From Planococcus citri (lineage: Eukaryota > Arthropoda > Insecta > Hemiptera > Pseudococcidae), in assembly GCF_950023065.1 (NCBI RefSeq), contig NC_088678.1, forward strand, positions 34,896,580-34,960,579: a DNA stretch of 64,000 bases, read 5' to 3'. Position 1 is the first letter of the stretch. Each line of letters begins with the position of its first letter. A program made the translations under genes and the position numbers. Below, one piece after another: positions 26,130-37,430 of the stretch. A model generated the notes under the pieces. That model made no database searches. It worked only from the letters and a program-made list of their open reading frames with translations, and had not been told where the DNA came from.

Positions 26130-26840
26130 GGCGAAGAAAACAATCAGTGGAGACCTTCACTACGAGTTGAAAGTCACCTGAAAAAAATTTAGGCTTTCAA
26201 GGTGCGACTGGGAACTGGGAATAGGTCCTCAAAGATGGAGAATTTTCGAAAAAATTGTGGTTTTTTCGCTCTGTACACTGTACAGTTCCAAAAGATGATA
26301 TTTGAGATTGTGTGTCAACCTAGATAATTGCCATGAAACTTCCAGACTCTTTTTAGGGTTGTACAGAGCAGCTGAAAATTTTCAAATCGCTTACCTATTT
26401 TACTCTTTTCAGATATTTGGGATTAATTATCTTAAAACAAGGAAAGATATTATTTCTGAAACTGGCAAAATATTTCGAAACGCAGAGGAACCAATTTTCT
26501 GGGCATTATGAGGTATCGTCAATAAGGTACAAAAAATTTAGTAAATTGGCTAAAAAAAGAAGTACCAATTTTTTTCAGAAAAATGTGTCGTCTCGGATTT
26601 TGGCGCAAAAGCTTAGATCTTATTGCCAAAACCTTAGATCTTATTGCCAAAACAGGTTAGGAAGGGGCAGGAACAAAAAAACCTCAACCTTTTCAAAAAT
26701 GCCACCTCTTTGAGAACCTTTGACTCCTCTCCTGGAACACTTCCGGAGCCAAATATTTTCTGAATGATTTTCATCTAAAAATGAACAGTTTTACTGAATG
26801 TGCTGATTTGAAGTGGAGAGTGATTATTGAAGAGGCATTG
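26130..26840. repeat. Foldback repeat family A, copy 3
   Basis: The left end AGTTGAAAGTCACCTGAAAA (26166-26185) is the family A terminus. The reversed family core (AAGATATTATTTCTGAAACT, 26444-26463) lies inside, and the right end near 26755-26790 (TTTTCTGAATGATTTTCATC) is the inverted terminus. It contains a direct duplication of AGCTTAGATCTTATTGCCAA-like sequence (26612-26650). No gene. Confidence 0.6.
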
Positions 26841-27079
26841 TCTAAAACCCTTATAACCAAAAATTTCAACCCCTCAAATTGATTTGTTTGATTTTTAGTT
26901 AATTTTTTTGGTCATTCTGGAAACTCCAGCGCGATTTTTGAGTTTTCCAGATTTTCAAAATTTCTCCAGAAAGCATAAAAATTCATTTAGGGAGATAAAA
27001 ATCGAGTTGCGAGACTTATTCTTAACCTGTTTAAAGCGTTTTTTTCTTATTTGAGACGATTACCAGGCGAACATATTGA

Positions 27080-27610
27080 AGATTGTTTTTGACCAACATT
27101 TCACAGTTATCAAAATATCCTGGTCAAAAAGGTGCACTTGAAGTTTCTACCATGGATATTGGATCAAATATGGATAAACTCGTCAAATGTGTCCGGAATA
27201 AGCCGAAACTTTATTTTTGGGGGCACAAATTAATTTCCAAGCGTTCTGAATTAAGTATTCTAAAGTTGAGCTGGAGGCCTCTGGATGGCTCGAAATGGTG
27301 CAATTTGGATTTCGGGGATTCGCTCTAGACGAGACAAAAGCCATCCTAGAATATTTTAAAAAGTTTCCCGTGATCAGAAAATTATTAATGTGTTAAACTT
27401 TTTGTTTATAAATAATTCTGGTCAAAAAAACGCACTTGAGGTACCCATCTGGAAATTGGGACCAATAAGTAGAGAATATCTGAGCTACAGCTCCGTTTTC
27501 AGCTGTCCAAGTTTATTTTCACACGTTCTAGAGAAATTTTAAAATTCATGGAGAAATCTAAAATCTCGCTAGAGCCTCCAGAATGACTGGAAATTGCGAA
27601 ATTACCCTTT
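27080..27610. repeat. Dispersed repeat family C, two tandem copies
   Basis: Two units about 300 bp apart begin CTGGTCAAAAAGGTGCACTT (27119) and CTGGTCAAAAAAACGCACTT (27418). Each ends in a module related to family B (GCCTCTGGATGGCTCGAAAT, 27281; GCCTCCAGAATGACTGGAAA, 27573). No coding capacity. Confidence 0.55.
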
Positions 27611-30600
27611 TTTTGCAAAAATTATTTCTCATCAACGTATGTACCAGGTACCTATAGGTACCTTACCTATCTACCTGAAGAAATAATTTTAATAACTTCC
27701 TTTGACGTACCCAAAAATAATTTTCCAAACCATCTAAAATTCATTTTTTCAGTAGGTACGTACACAAAATAAAAAAATTCTACTCCTTTACCCCTCTCTC
27801 GCTGTTAAAACTAATAATTTAAACAAACAAAATACGTAGAGATTTTAATACAAAATACAAACACCAAAACCGTTGAAATTTTCACTCGATAACAAAAAAT
27901 AAATCGGACACGTGTACGAAATATTCTCATTTACTTAAACTTTTTCAGCTAAATTCAACGCATACGTAAGCTAATTCCGCATCTGAGTGGTATAACTGCG
28001 GAATGTACGCGGTCGGGGGAAACAACAGAGGCGACCAACTTATTAAAATGAAGTCGTATAAAGAATTAAAGTAATCTTCAGTCGCGTACTAAAACTCAAA
28101 TACTTATACCGAGAGAAAAACACGAATAAATTACGTAATGCGATAAAATTACAATGAGAAAAAAGCTTAATATTAAAATAACCCGTCGAGAATAAGGTTG
28201 ACTTTTTACACAAAACTTGCAAAACTTTTCGCTGAAATAAAAAAAAATTAATAATACGCTGTCATGTTTTTAAAAAATACCCAAGAAAAGCGGGGCAAAG
28301 ATATAGTATAGAAAGTACTGAGTGAAATTTTCACTCTAAGAAATAACCGCGCGCGCTGTTGCTTCCGCTTTTTTTCCTCTTTGTGTGAAGTTGTGAAGGC
28401 GAAAAAAACTTAATGAATGAAAATTTTTTTTTAGCCATAGTGCGATCTCTTTGGCTGAATACTTAATACCTTATTTTGATTTATGAACGCGGAAAATTGA
28501 GCTTCAATGAAATGCTTTTCATCGTGAAAAATCACTCTCCTCATATCGTGTGAATTTGGCTTCTTCTCTTCGAAGACCTTTAGATATACTTTTTTCTATA
28601 GTCCAAAGTCGCCGATGCCTTTTCTGTAAGGAATAGTACATGTAGTGATAGCAAAAGGTGTTTTTTTTTTGTTAGACTGGGAAAAAATATAGAATGCATA
28701 CGCGTCAATTTTTTACCAGCATTCAAAGGTCAAAGAAATATGGAATCTACGAAGCAATAAAATTTAGCCCATTCTATGAAATAGGCAAGTATTGGGTAGG
28801 CAATCATAGACAAACAAAACACATTACATTTTTCACTCTCCGCATAATCTCGAATAAAATCTGTTTATATACCATTAGGTACTTGAATTTTACCATTTTA
28901 ACACGCCTATAATGACTTTTCAATAATCCAATTAATAATTAAAGAACCCAGAATTGGAAAAATGCCCACGTGTAAGTCGATAAATATTCGAGAAAACTTT
29001 TCGCTATCATTGGAAAGGATCAGAAAACGCGGTCGCCAAAGAAAGTAGAATTTGTCATAGAAGTAAGTAAGTTAAGAACACCGCATTCTCTACCAGGTTG
29101 ACATTTGCATCGGCAGAAAGTTTTTTGTAAAGAACGAAACTTGAATTATTACACCAATTAAATAAACCTCGAACGCGGTTTTCCCTTTCGCACAGGATAA
29201 TTTTCACTTTCGTTCGAGTACCACAGTTCGACTGCAGGGTGAAGCGGTGCTTTATAATCACTACATAGTTCGTACTATACTCGTACAACCCTCTATAACA
29301 ATTTTTAATACTCGACTGGCATGCAAACAAGTACTAAATCATTATCAACACAAGTGAAAAATAAATTTATCTGGAACATTATCAGGTAAACGAGAGGGAG
29401 CGGTAAGGGATGGCTCGAGCTTTACTGTATCATATAACGATTGGTAATAATTCTTATTAGGTCGAGAAAAAATAAAAGAAAAAAAAACTAGGTAAAGTAC
29501 CTAGTCCAGCTTGATGAGTTTAGCTCAAGGCGAAAAAAATAATGAAGTACGGATCGAGTTCTTTCTTTTTTTGGTGTCTAGATTTTAATACATCCGATGC
29601 CAACAAAATGGTAAAAAATTAATCATAAAAATCATTCGCCAGTCGACTTTCACCCCTAAGGAATACGGTGAGAAAAAAAAAACAACTTTATTAATTTTTT
29701 TCCCAATGACATTTTAAGTTTAAAGTCTTTTTAAAAAATTTATTAATGAGATTTCGCCCCAAACAAAGTTGAACATTGTAAATTTATGTCGCTACTTAAA
29801 AAGTTACGCTTTTACAAGGAAGTTACTAACGAGTTAAAGTTGCTTCAAATAAATCGTGTAGTTTTTACGATATGTAAGATATTTTCGATCCGGACTCTGC
29901 ACCCCTTCTTCTCAATCTCCGGTTTCGTTGACTCTGCGGCAAAGATATCCTGGTACTGTTTCTTGTTTTGACTCTTATGAGTCTAAACAACTGATAAGAT
30001 TTTAACGACTTTTAAATTATAGATTACGTTTATTTATTTTTGTTTTCCTTCACTCGAGCAGCGTAACGTTTTTTCCTGCTGAAATAATGTTCCAAGTAAT
30101 TGAAAGTGTTTACTTAATAGGAGGTACAGTGTGTTCTGAAATGTTGACAACTATGTATCATGATATACGAGCAAACAGTGGTACCTACATAAATTACCGT
30201 ACAAATTATTTAAAACTAATTGTATAATTTAGGTACCTATTTATATCTGCTTGAACTCAAAATTGAAGGCACCAGAACGTTTTAAAAATTTCAAAGCACT
30301 CCAAATTTTTCATTTTATTTTCAAAACTTTTCACCTCCTTCAGGAGCAAATAATTGATTAAAATTTTCACAGGGATACGTGGGAAGTATCCCAATCCGGA
30401 ACCCACACAAAAATTTTTGAACAGGATAAAGTGTAATCGATAGAAGATCACAGAATATACCTACCACCCCACAACATTTCAGAAACCGAATTTCAGTATT
30501 CGATTTTTGGGAATTTTTAAAAATTCAAATTTGACCCAAAATTGTAAAAAAAATTGAAATTTTACCAAGTTGACCTAGAAAGTTGAAATTAGATTTTTAC

Positions 30601-31249
30601 CATATTTTCGACCTTCCATAGTAAATTTTTAAATCCTTCAGTTTTCGAAAAAAAAAACGATAAGTAAGTAAGGTAAAAATGAAATTCAGCACAGATAAGC
30701 TCGGATTTATCACTATGTGACCTATTTGATCGACTTGAGCACATATTCTCAAAATATTTTCGTTCAGGTTCAAATCCTATATTTGAAAAAAAAAAAAAAA
30801 AAAAAAAAAACTGAATAATGGTTCCAGAATGGGTTGAAACAGAAACAATCACCAATCAAATCGGGAGTAAATCAAAAATAAGATATGTGACCCTAACTTC
30901 TTCCTAGGTCAATTTAATAAAATTTTGATTTTTTTTTACAATTTTGGCTCAAATTTGCATTTTAAAAATTCTCCAAGAATCAAAAAATGAATTTGAGCAC
31001 CTGAAATTTCGGCTGCAGGTCTTGTACAGTTCAAAATTTTTTATGCTGGTTGGAATACCCTGTTAGGACCACAAGTTTTAAACTACAGAAAATTTTGTAA
31101 GAGATACTCTGAAACTCGAGGATAAAAGATGCTAATTGCAATCTAAGTAAGGAAATAGCCATTACAAACCACACGACTATTTATTAATTAATAAACATAA
31201 GCAATTCAATCTAATGAAATATTAAAAATCAATCAATCAATCAATCAAT
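27611..31249. other. Low-copy DNA with a family B fragment, no gene seen
   Basis: 27640-30200 is unique sequence without a supported gene. 30590-30870 carries a family B fragment with a 27-nt poly(A) run at about 30785-30811. A (TCAA)n microsatellite lies at 31228-31251. An exact 18-bp palindrome AGGTACCTATAGGTACCT lies at about 27647-27664. Confidence 0.45.
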
Positions 31250-31784
31250 CAAGGTTGTCAGGTCCTAAGTACTGGTTTGGCTGGAACTTGGATGGTGATG
31301 GATGATAAGCAATTTGTAATAAAAATAATCGCTTTTGAGTACACACATATACTTCTCATTGATCATGCAAGGCTGGTAAATAATTAATAGATAACTCGTA
31401 AATAATCTCGTCAATAAATAAACACCTTAAAGACCTCAGTCGCAGGCCTCACCATCTCAGCGATGATCAACAGTGGGGCTGCTTCGGACCTGAGTGCCAA
31501 TAATTGACCCATGATTCACCCATCAGTGTCAGTATAACAGAATGATCCTTAACGGCCAACTAGCAGCATCGTAACCAAGACGCCCTAGGCATCAAAACCC
31601 AGATTTATCCGAGAGGGCCACATTGTCCCCTGTATGGCTCATCACACATACTGCATAGTGGTACCCCATTGAGTCCCCTGCAGGGCCATGACTCACTGAC
31701 AAGACATACAATACATGTATTAATTGGTGACTACTGTACTAATCAAAATCACTGTCCTAAGCAAAATTATATCTACATACATAC
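31250..31784. other. GC-richer block, possible decayed retroelement
   Basis: 31430-31700 has a clearly higher G+C than its surroundings. On the plus strand, 31446-31515 can be read as a frame containing a small-residue INSGA motif, faintly like the DSGA of retropepsins. It is short and followed by stops. Evidence for a retroelement is weak and I leave it unassigned. Confidence 0.2.
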
Positions 31785-32172
31785 TAGTGGTCTGCACGGG
31801 CCTGTCCAAAAGCCCACAGACCGAGCCCGATAAAAGTCGGGCCAGGTCGGGCCGGGCTTGTCGGGCTTTCTTGGGTTCGGATTTCAGTACGTAACTGGTA
31901 CTCAACGCATGCGCTGTGAGTACTTGTAAATAAAGAAGTGTAGCACCATGTTCATGTCACAACAATGCCTATTGTTGGGAAAACCATCTCGTCGCGCCAT
32001 GTCAACGTTGCAACAAAATTTATTGGAAGTGTAGAAAAATTATTGTTGGGTCCGGTCGGGCTCCGGCCCGTTGGGCTTGTTTTGGGCTTTCGGGTTGGGC
32101 CAGGCTTTTTGCCCGAGTACTTGGGCCGGGTTGGGTAAGCCTGAAGGCTTGTCCGACCCGTGCAGACCACTA
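31785..32172. mobile_element. GC-rich hAT-type MITE
   Basis: Both ends carry the same 16-bp inverted repeat, TAGTGGTCTGCACGGG. They are flanked by an exact 8-bp duplication ATACATAC (31777-31784 and 32173-32180), the target length of hAT transposons. The 388-bp element is much richer in G+C than its surroundings and packed with GGGC/GCCC repeats in both orientations near the ends. It encodes no transposase. The intact duplication points to a fairly recent insertion. Confidence 0.9.
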
Positions 32173-32279
32173 ATACATACATTGCATGTGCAATGCACCC
32201 AGATATCATTCAAACAATTAAATCAAGGCATTTTCTAAACAAGTATTCATGTATCAGTGTACTCAGTAAGATAACTTAC

Positions 32280-32500
32280 ATATTCCCATAATACTTGGTA
32301 TTGTATTCATAATTGTCAATACAGCGTCAATGGAGCAGGTATCTCTTAGGTGACTAGGGAGCAAAGAGCACAGGCACTTTACTAACAGCACAGTCTTACA
32401 TTGACTGAGATCTCTGTGCCCAGCCAAACTCTTTGATGGTATATTTGTACTCAATAAGTGGGAGAACATTTGTACCCGCCACCCCTGGTCGCTTGAAGTA
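32280..32500 (-). CDS. Candidate internal coding exon, function unknown
   Basis: On the minus strand an open frame of about 73 codons ends exactly at a strong donor (GGAATAT|GTAAGT, intron starting at 32279), leaving one base of the next codon. Possible acceptors end at 32501 (GCAAAG) or 32492 (TTCAAG), neither with a strong pyrimidine tract. The translation (WRVQMFSHLLSTNIP ... LSQCKTVLLVKCLC ...) has balanced amino-acid use and less A+T than its surroundings, unlike the chance frames here, and reads like a helical soluble segment. I recognise no family. No partner exon is visible on either side, and the adjoining block may be an inserted element, so this may be a fragment or a retro-derived piece. 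Confidence 0.3.
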
Positions 32501-32509
32501 CTTTGCAAA

Positions 32510-35500
32510 TTTCAATTTATCATAATTTTTTTCATTTTAAAAATTGACCAAAAAATAGGTTTTATGCTCCGTTTTAATGCTGTGTTTCAAGATTAAATTT
32601 TAGATGTAATATTTGAAAAATTATACAACCCCCCCCCCAACAATTACTTAACAGATTAACACTGCCCCTTCAGTTTTCAGGGTGGGCAACCTAACTCACA
32701 CTCGCGTAATTTGATCTGCTGTATAATAATAATAAAACGAAAAATTTTCTTTCGAGCAAAGCTTGTCTCCCATTTGAGCAGCTGTTTTGTTTTTTGTGCA
32801 ATGAAGCACTTAGATTGCTCTAGATAATATTGAAATCATCCTGATCTGCTTAAAATCCTTCGAAAACATGCTGAAAATCCGACTCTGGAGAAATTCCCCA
32901 TTTTAAACAGGTAGTTAAAAATATGCTTCCGATTCAAAATGTTTATTCAAATCCACTTATTCTCTAACAAAATGTTCAAGAGTGTGAAAATTTATACCAC
33001 GAGTTGAAAAAAAAAATAGTACTCGAAGAATAATAATAATAAAAAAAAAAGGGGTTGAATAAATTAAACTCGTCGATGAAGGTTGTACGAGTTTTTAGAC
33101 TAGATTTGCATACCAAGAGAGAAAACAGACCAAAAAAAAAAAGAAAAAAATGATGAAACCTTCTCCATATATACAAAAAAGCCCGCGAGATCGTTAAGAA
33201 TATTGAAATTTTTGCGTTGTGAAATTTTTCTCAACTAGCAGCATTGTGTTTTGTAGCATCAATAAGTAAGTCGAGATTCTCAACAAACTCTTGGAAAATT
33301 TTGTAAATCCGAGGGTAGTTTTGCGAGCGAGGAAAAAAAACTAGAATAAATACCAAAATTATATTCTAATTGAGTTAGTCGTGGTTTTAATTAATTATTT
33401 TTTCGATTGTGATTCAATGTTCGGTTGGTGAAAATTTCCAAGTTTCAACGACGAAATCTTTCACGTGCGGTTGACGTGATCGTATAATTTTTCTTTATAG
33501 AAAAAATATATACGCAATATCCTAGACTATCAACTCGAATAATACACACACGTGATGTAATTTGAAAGTAAAATTTATCGTACGGTTGGTATATCAAAAA
33601 CATACACTTTTATACTCGCGTATGTGTATAGTTTGATATACCTCTATAAGCAACTCGAGAAACGATGCACACGAAAATAAAATCGACTTTAACGTTAAAT
33701 AATCTGCTCTAAAACGATTCGTTCTTTCAGTAAAATTTCATGTTATTTCGTACGCGAGCATTAGCCCATTTCGTATATATGGTGTATGAAATTTACCCAA
33801 GCACTAAAACCAAAAGCAGCAATTTTTTCGCCCACACGTTCGGCCCTCGTTAAATAAAAATTTGTGCGAAAATTGCGCTCGAAAAGCCACGTTATGGGTG
33901 TTAAGTCCGCGCCATTTTTGTCCACGAAATGCCTTTTATTTTCCATAGCAGATGGTTTAAACATAGTGTTTAATAAATAAGGCTGCGCTGTGCGACTCAT
34001 GCACTCGCCGCGGCAATACAAACCAGAATATTAAGAGAGTACTCCGTTATCCGGTCATAAATTTCGAGAATATTTCAAATTTAAACTAACGCCAGCACAA
34101 AGAGTAGGTAGGTATACGGAGCAGTACACCAAGCCAAACCGAAGCTGAACAGATAGGCAACGCGCAGCACGCAGGACGCAGTAGCCTGGGGTAGTTAAGC
34201 CATTAAAACGAATGAATAGGCCGATCTGACACGTTCTCGTATAGTAAGATATATTAAATAATAAATTTTATTCGCTCGTTTCTATAATTTTTATCGGTTA
34301 AAAATGTAAATTTTCTTCGAATATTTAGGCAACGTATTACAATCGAGTAATTAAGAGTTAAACGGCGGTTTCAAATCAAGATATTTGACTTTCGCATGTA
34401 ACCAAAGGTATGCCTGTATCGTCCAAGCCGAGCTTTTTCAGCTTGTTTTTACTCTCGTTCGTTCGATAAACGTACTATAGATTGTTGTACAACCCTCTAG
34501 ATAAATGCTATTTTATAAATTCAGTTTGTGTTAAGTACGAATACACGGGGTTGATAAGAATGATTATACGGTAAATTCCCCTCTTTTTGCACGCTGATGA
34601 TATCGTCGCGACGTACTGGTATTTTCGCTTCTTTTTTTATTGTTATCGTTTATTATGATGTTATAGGGGGGCTTGACGCTTGATAATTGGAGGGCGTTGT
34701 AATTGATATGTATATTGCAGTATATTGAGGTTAAATTATAATGTAGCGTGATAAAATCTAAACCAAGTAGCTTCCGGGTATCTGAAAGTAGTAAAAACAT
34801 TGAAGTGAATTTGGACAATTTTCGCAACGCAAATTACAATTTTGACTTTTTAAGAAAATTGAACTCGCTCATTTTTAAAAATGTAGGAACATCATTTTAC
34901 TCCCTCTGCTCCCCTTTTTCACGAAATCGTACAGACTAATAATAAAATGATTGTCTTTATTATTATTTTTTCCATCAATCGCACCAAGCTGAAATTACTA
35001 CAATATACCTGCGCCATCATCAATTTTCCATTCACCAATTTCGAACAACCACACGACCATTTACATACGAATCATAGTAATTTTCTTTACACTAACGAAA
35101 AACGTAGGAATGTTTCGGAATCTGCTCATCTAATGAGAAACAGGCCTCTAAACAATAAACAAATTTTCAGTTTCGGATTGGAAATAGCCACGTAAATAAA
35201 GCTGGCCGAATAGCTCCATAAAATATTTAACCCGGCAATACATTATTTCCTTATGGAATTTCCTATATAACCCGGAATACTTGTCACTGTCATTGTAGAC
35301 TCTATAGAAAAATAACTGCGAAAGATCAGCGCCCAAAGTGCCATTAATCAACTTGACCGCTAGAACGGACTCGTAAGTCGTAGTGTACTCTTCCCTTTTC
35401 GCAATGTTTATACATCGTCGGTCGTCTGTATATACACAGACTAGTAGGTGTACTATATGGGCAATTCCAACTCGTATATATTTTGTTTGAATACGAACAA

Positions 35501-35860
35501 TGACGCCGACTCGGATTATACAAGGTGAAAAGACATGGTTTTAAAAAAAGAAAAAAAAGGAAACCCCTGGCTTGCGTGAGAAAAGGGGGAAAGAGGAGGA
35601 GGGAAACAAACGCATTTAACCACAAAACACTTTATACGATTTTCGATGTTTTTAGTGTTTTGTCAAGAGTTGTTTTCTAAATCAATGAATTTTGATTAAA
35701 TTTGACCAGTGCTATAAAAAGAATGTGAGTTTTTTTTTCTACTTCAATGAAGTAATTTTGCTAAAATTAGATCAATTTGGACACGCGTCCATTTGCTCAT
35801 AAATAGGGGATTGTTGAAATGAAAGGTCACAGTAATAAGAGATCGGTTACAGGATTTTTC
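32510..35860. other. Low-copy DNA, no gene seen
   Basis: 33200-35600 is unique sequence with CpG-rich patches (33860-33920, 34090-34200). Open frames of 60-93 codons on both strands lack motifs or splice context. Probably intron or intergenic, perhaps with regulatory segments. Confidence 0.45.
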
Positions 35861-35863
35861 CCC

Positions 35864-35930
35864 CGAATACGATTTTCCCAATGATCAATTTTCCGAATCC
35901 ACTTTCCTAGAAACCCATTATTCCAAATAC
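35864..35930. repeat. Short CCCGAAT-type minisatellite
   Basis: Three to four degenerate units (TTTTCCCCCGAATACGA, TTTTCCCAATGATCAA, TTTTCCGAATCCA) of the same kind as the array at 15583-15812. Confidence 0.6.
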
Positions 35931-37430
35931 ACAAATGTGAGCAAAACTTCAATTTTTTTAGTCAAGATAACATACCTGTTGCTTTTTTTGCCCAACTATT
36001 CAGAAGGTCTTGTTTTTTGCCACAATTGCAAAAAAAAAAATACTTTTTGAAATCAAAATTGACGAGAAAAATTTGTTTGTGGTCATCAAATTATTAAAGT
36101 AGCTAGTTTGTATTCATAAAAACTTCCAAAAAAGGCTCATCTTTTAATCGAAATTGCAGAATTTTTTTCATTAAAATGAGTAGAAAGTTGAGCTTTTTGG
36201 TCAGAATTGCACAAAAAAGTTAGTTTTATTTAAAATCAAAATTACCAAAAAATCTCACTTTTTTCCAAAATTTCAAAATCTTAGTTTTTTGTAAAAGCTG
36301 TAAAAAGGATCCATATTTTGTCAAAATAGTCAAAAAAAACTATATTTTGAAACTAAGCTCAAAATTTACGTTATATCTGACTGAACCCAAATTTTATGTC
36401 CTAAAATTCATTTTTGAATCTACATATTATAAATTTTGAAAAATTAATAAAACTAGAATACTTACCTACCCACTAAATTTGCTTACTTACCTATTTTTTT
36501 TTCAAATGAATATAAACCGGTGAAAAATTGGTCATTTTATTTCCCCCCCCCCCACACAACTTAAAAATAACCATTTTAAGGCCATTTTAGAGCCCCCTAG
36601 AAGTTTTTAATATTGTCTAAGAATTTCAAATTGCTCTAAAAGCAGCGCCAGAAAGAGTATTGTAACCAATATTGTAGGTGCTCAAGTTTATTTTTGGCTC
36701 TTCCATCTAAATCTGAAATTGCTAAAAAAAAAAAACTTCATAGAGACCCCAAAATGACCCTAAAATTGTTGTTTTCAAGATGGAAGGGTTGAAGTTGAAT
36801 AACTTATAAACTTATTATTCAAATTCGTTCGTTTCGTTTGGAAAAAAAGGTAGAAAAGTTGGAAATTTGCCATAATAGGTAGTTTATTATCCAAAAGTTA
36901 GATTCAGTACCCAAAGTGTGGTTTTCGAGAAATTTGGAGCATGCTTTTTTCATTCAGTTGAGTTTCGTTGAAATCGGAGAGCTTCAATTCAAGGAGATCT
37001 CTTGTAGGTACTCGTAAACTATAAAAAAAAAATAATTATATTCTCCTGTAAAAAAACTCTTTCTCCGGGGCTTCATGACTTACCTACTCATTGTCAGTTT
37101 TAAAGAGACATTCAAACCGCCAGAAAATTTTTCGTCCCTGACAAAATTGAATGAAATTTTAACTGCTAAAGTGCATTTTTTAGATTTTTAACGATCGTTT
37201 AAGAATTCAAATTCAACTCATTTTTTACGAAAAATATCAAAATTTAATCTCGTTTAAAATTTGCAATGTTTTGCGTCACTGTGGAGCCTTTGACGCATCC
37301 TGAATTTCACATGTCACGTGAAATCCCATAAAAATAGTCTAAAATGAAATTTAGAAGCCACAACTTCGGACTCAAATTTTCTAGTACCGTTTCCATTGAT
37401 TTAAGGTACAATTTTTTCTTATTTCTGTTT
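35931..37430. repeat. Degenerate AT-rich repeats
   Basis: 35990-36360 shows repeated phrases of the form TTTTTGGTCAAAATTGCAAAAA and GAAATCAAAATTNNCAAAAA, about 40-70 bp apart. The rest is AT-rich with C8-C10 and T runs. No gene. Confidence 0.45.

Noticed and set aside
31446..31515. Retropepsin-like INSGA motif
   Set aside because: The catalytic Asp would be Asn, the frame is short, and no polymerase or LTR accompanies it.
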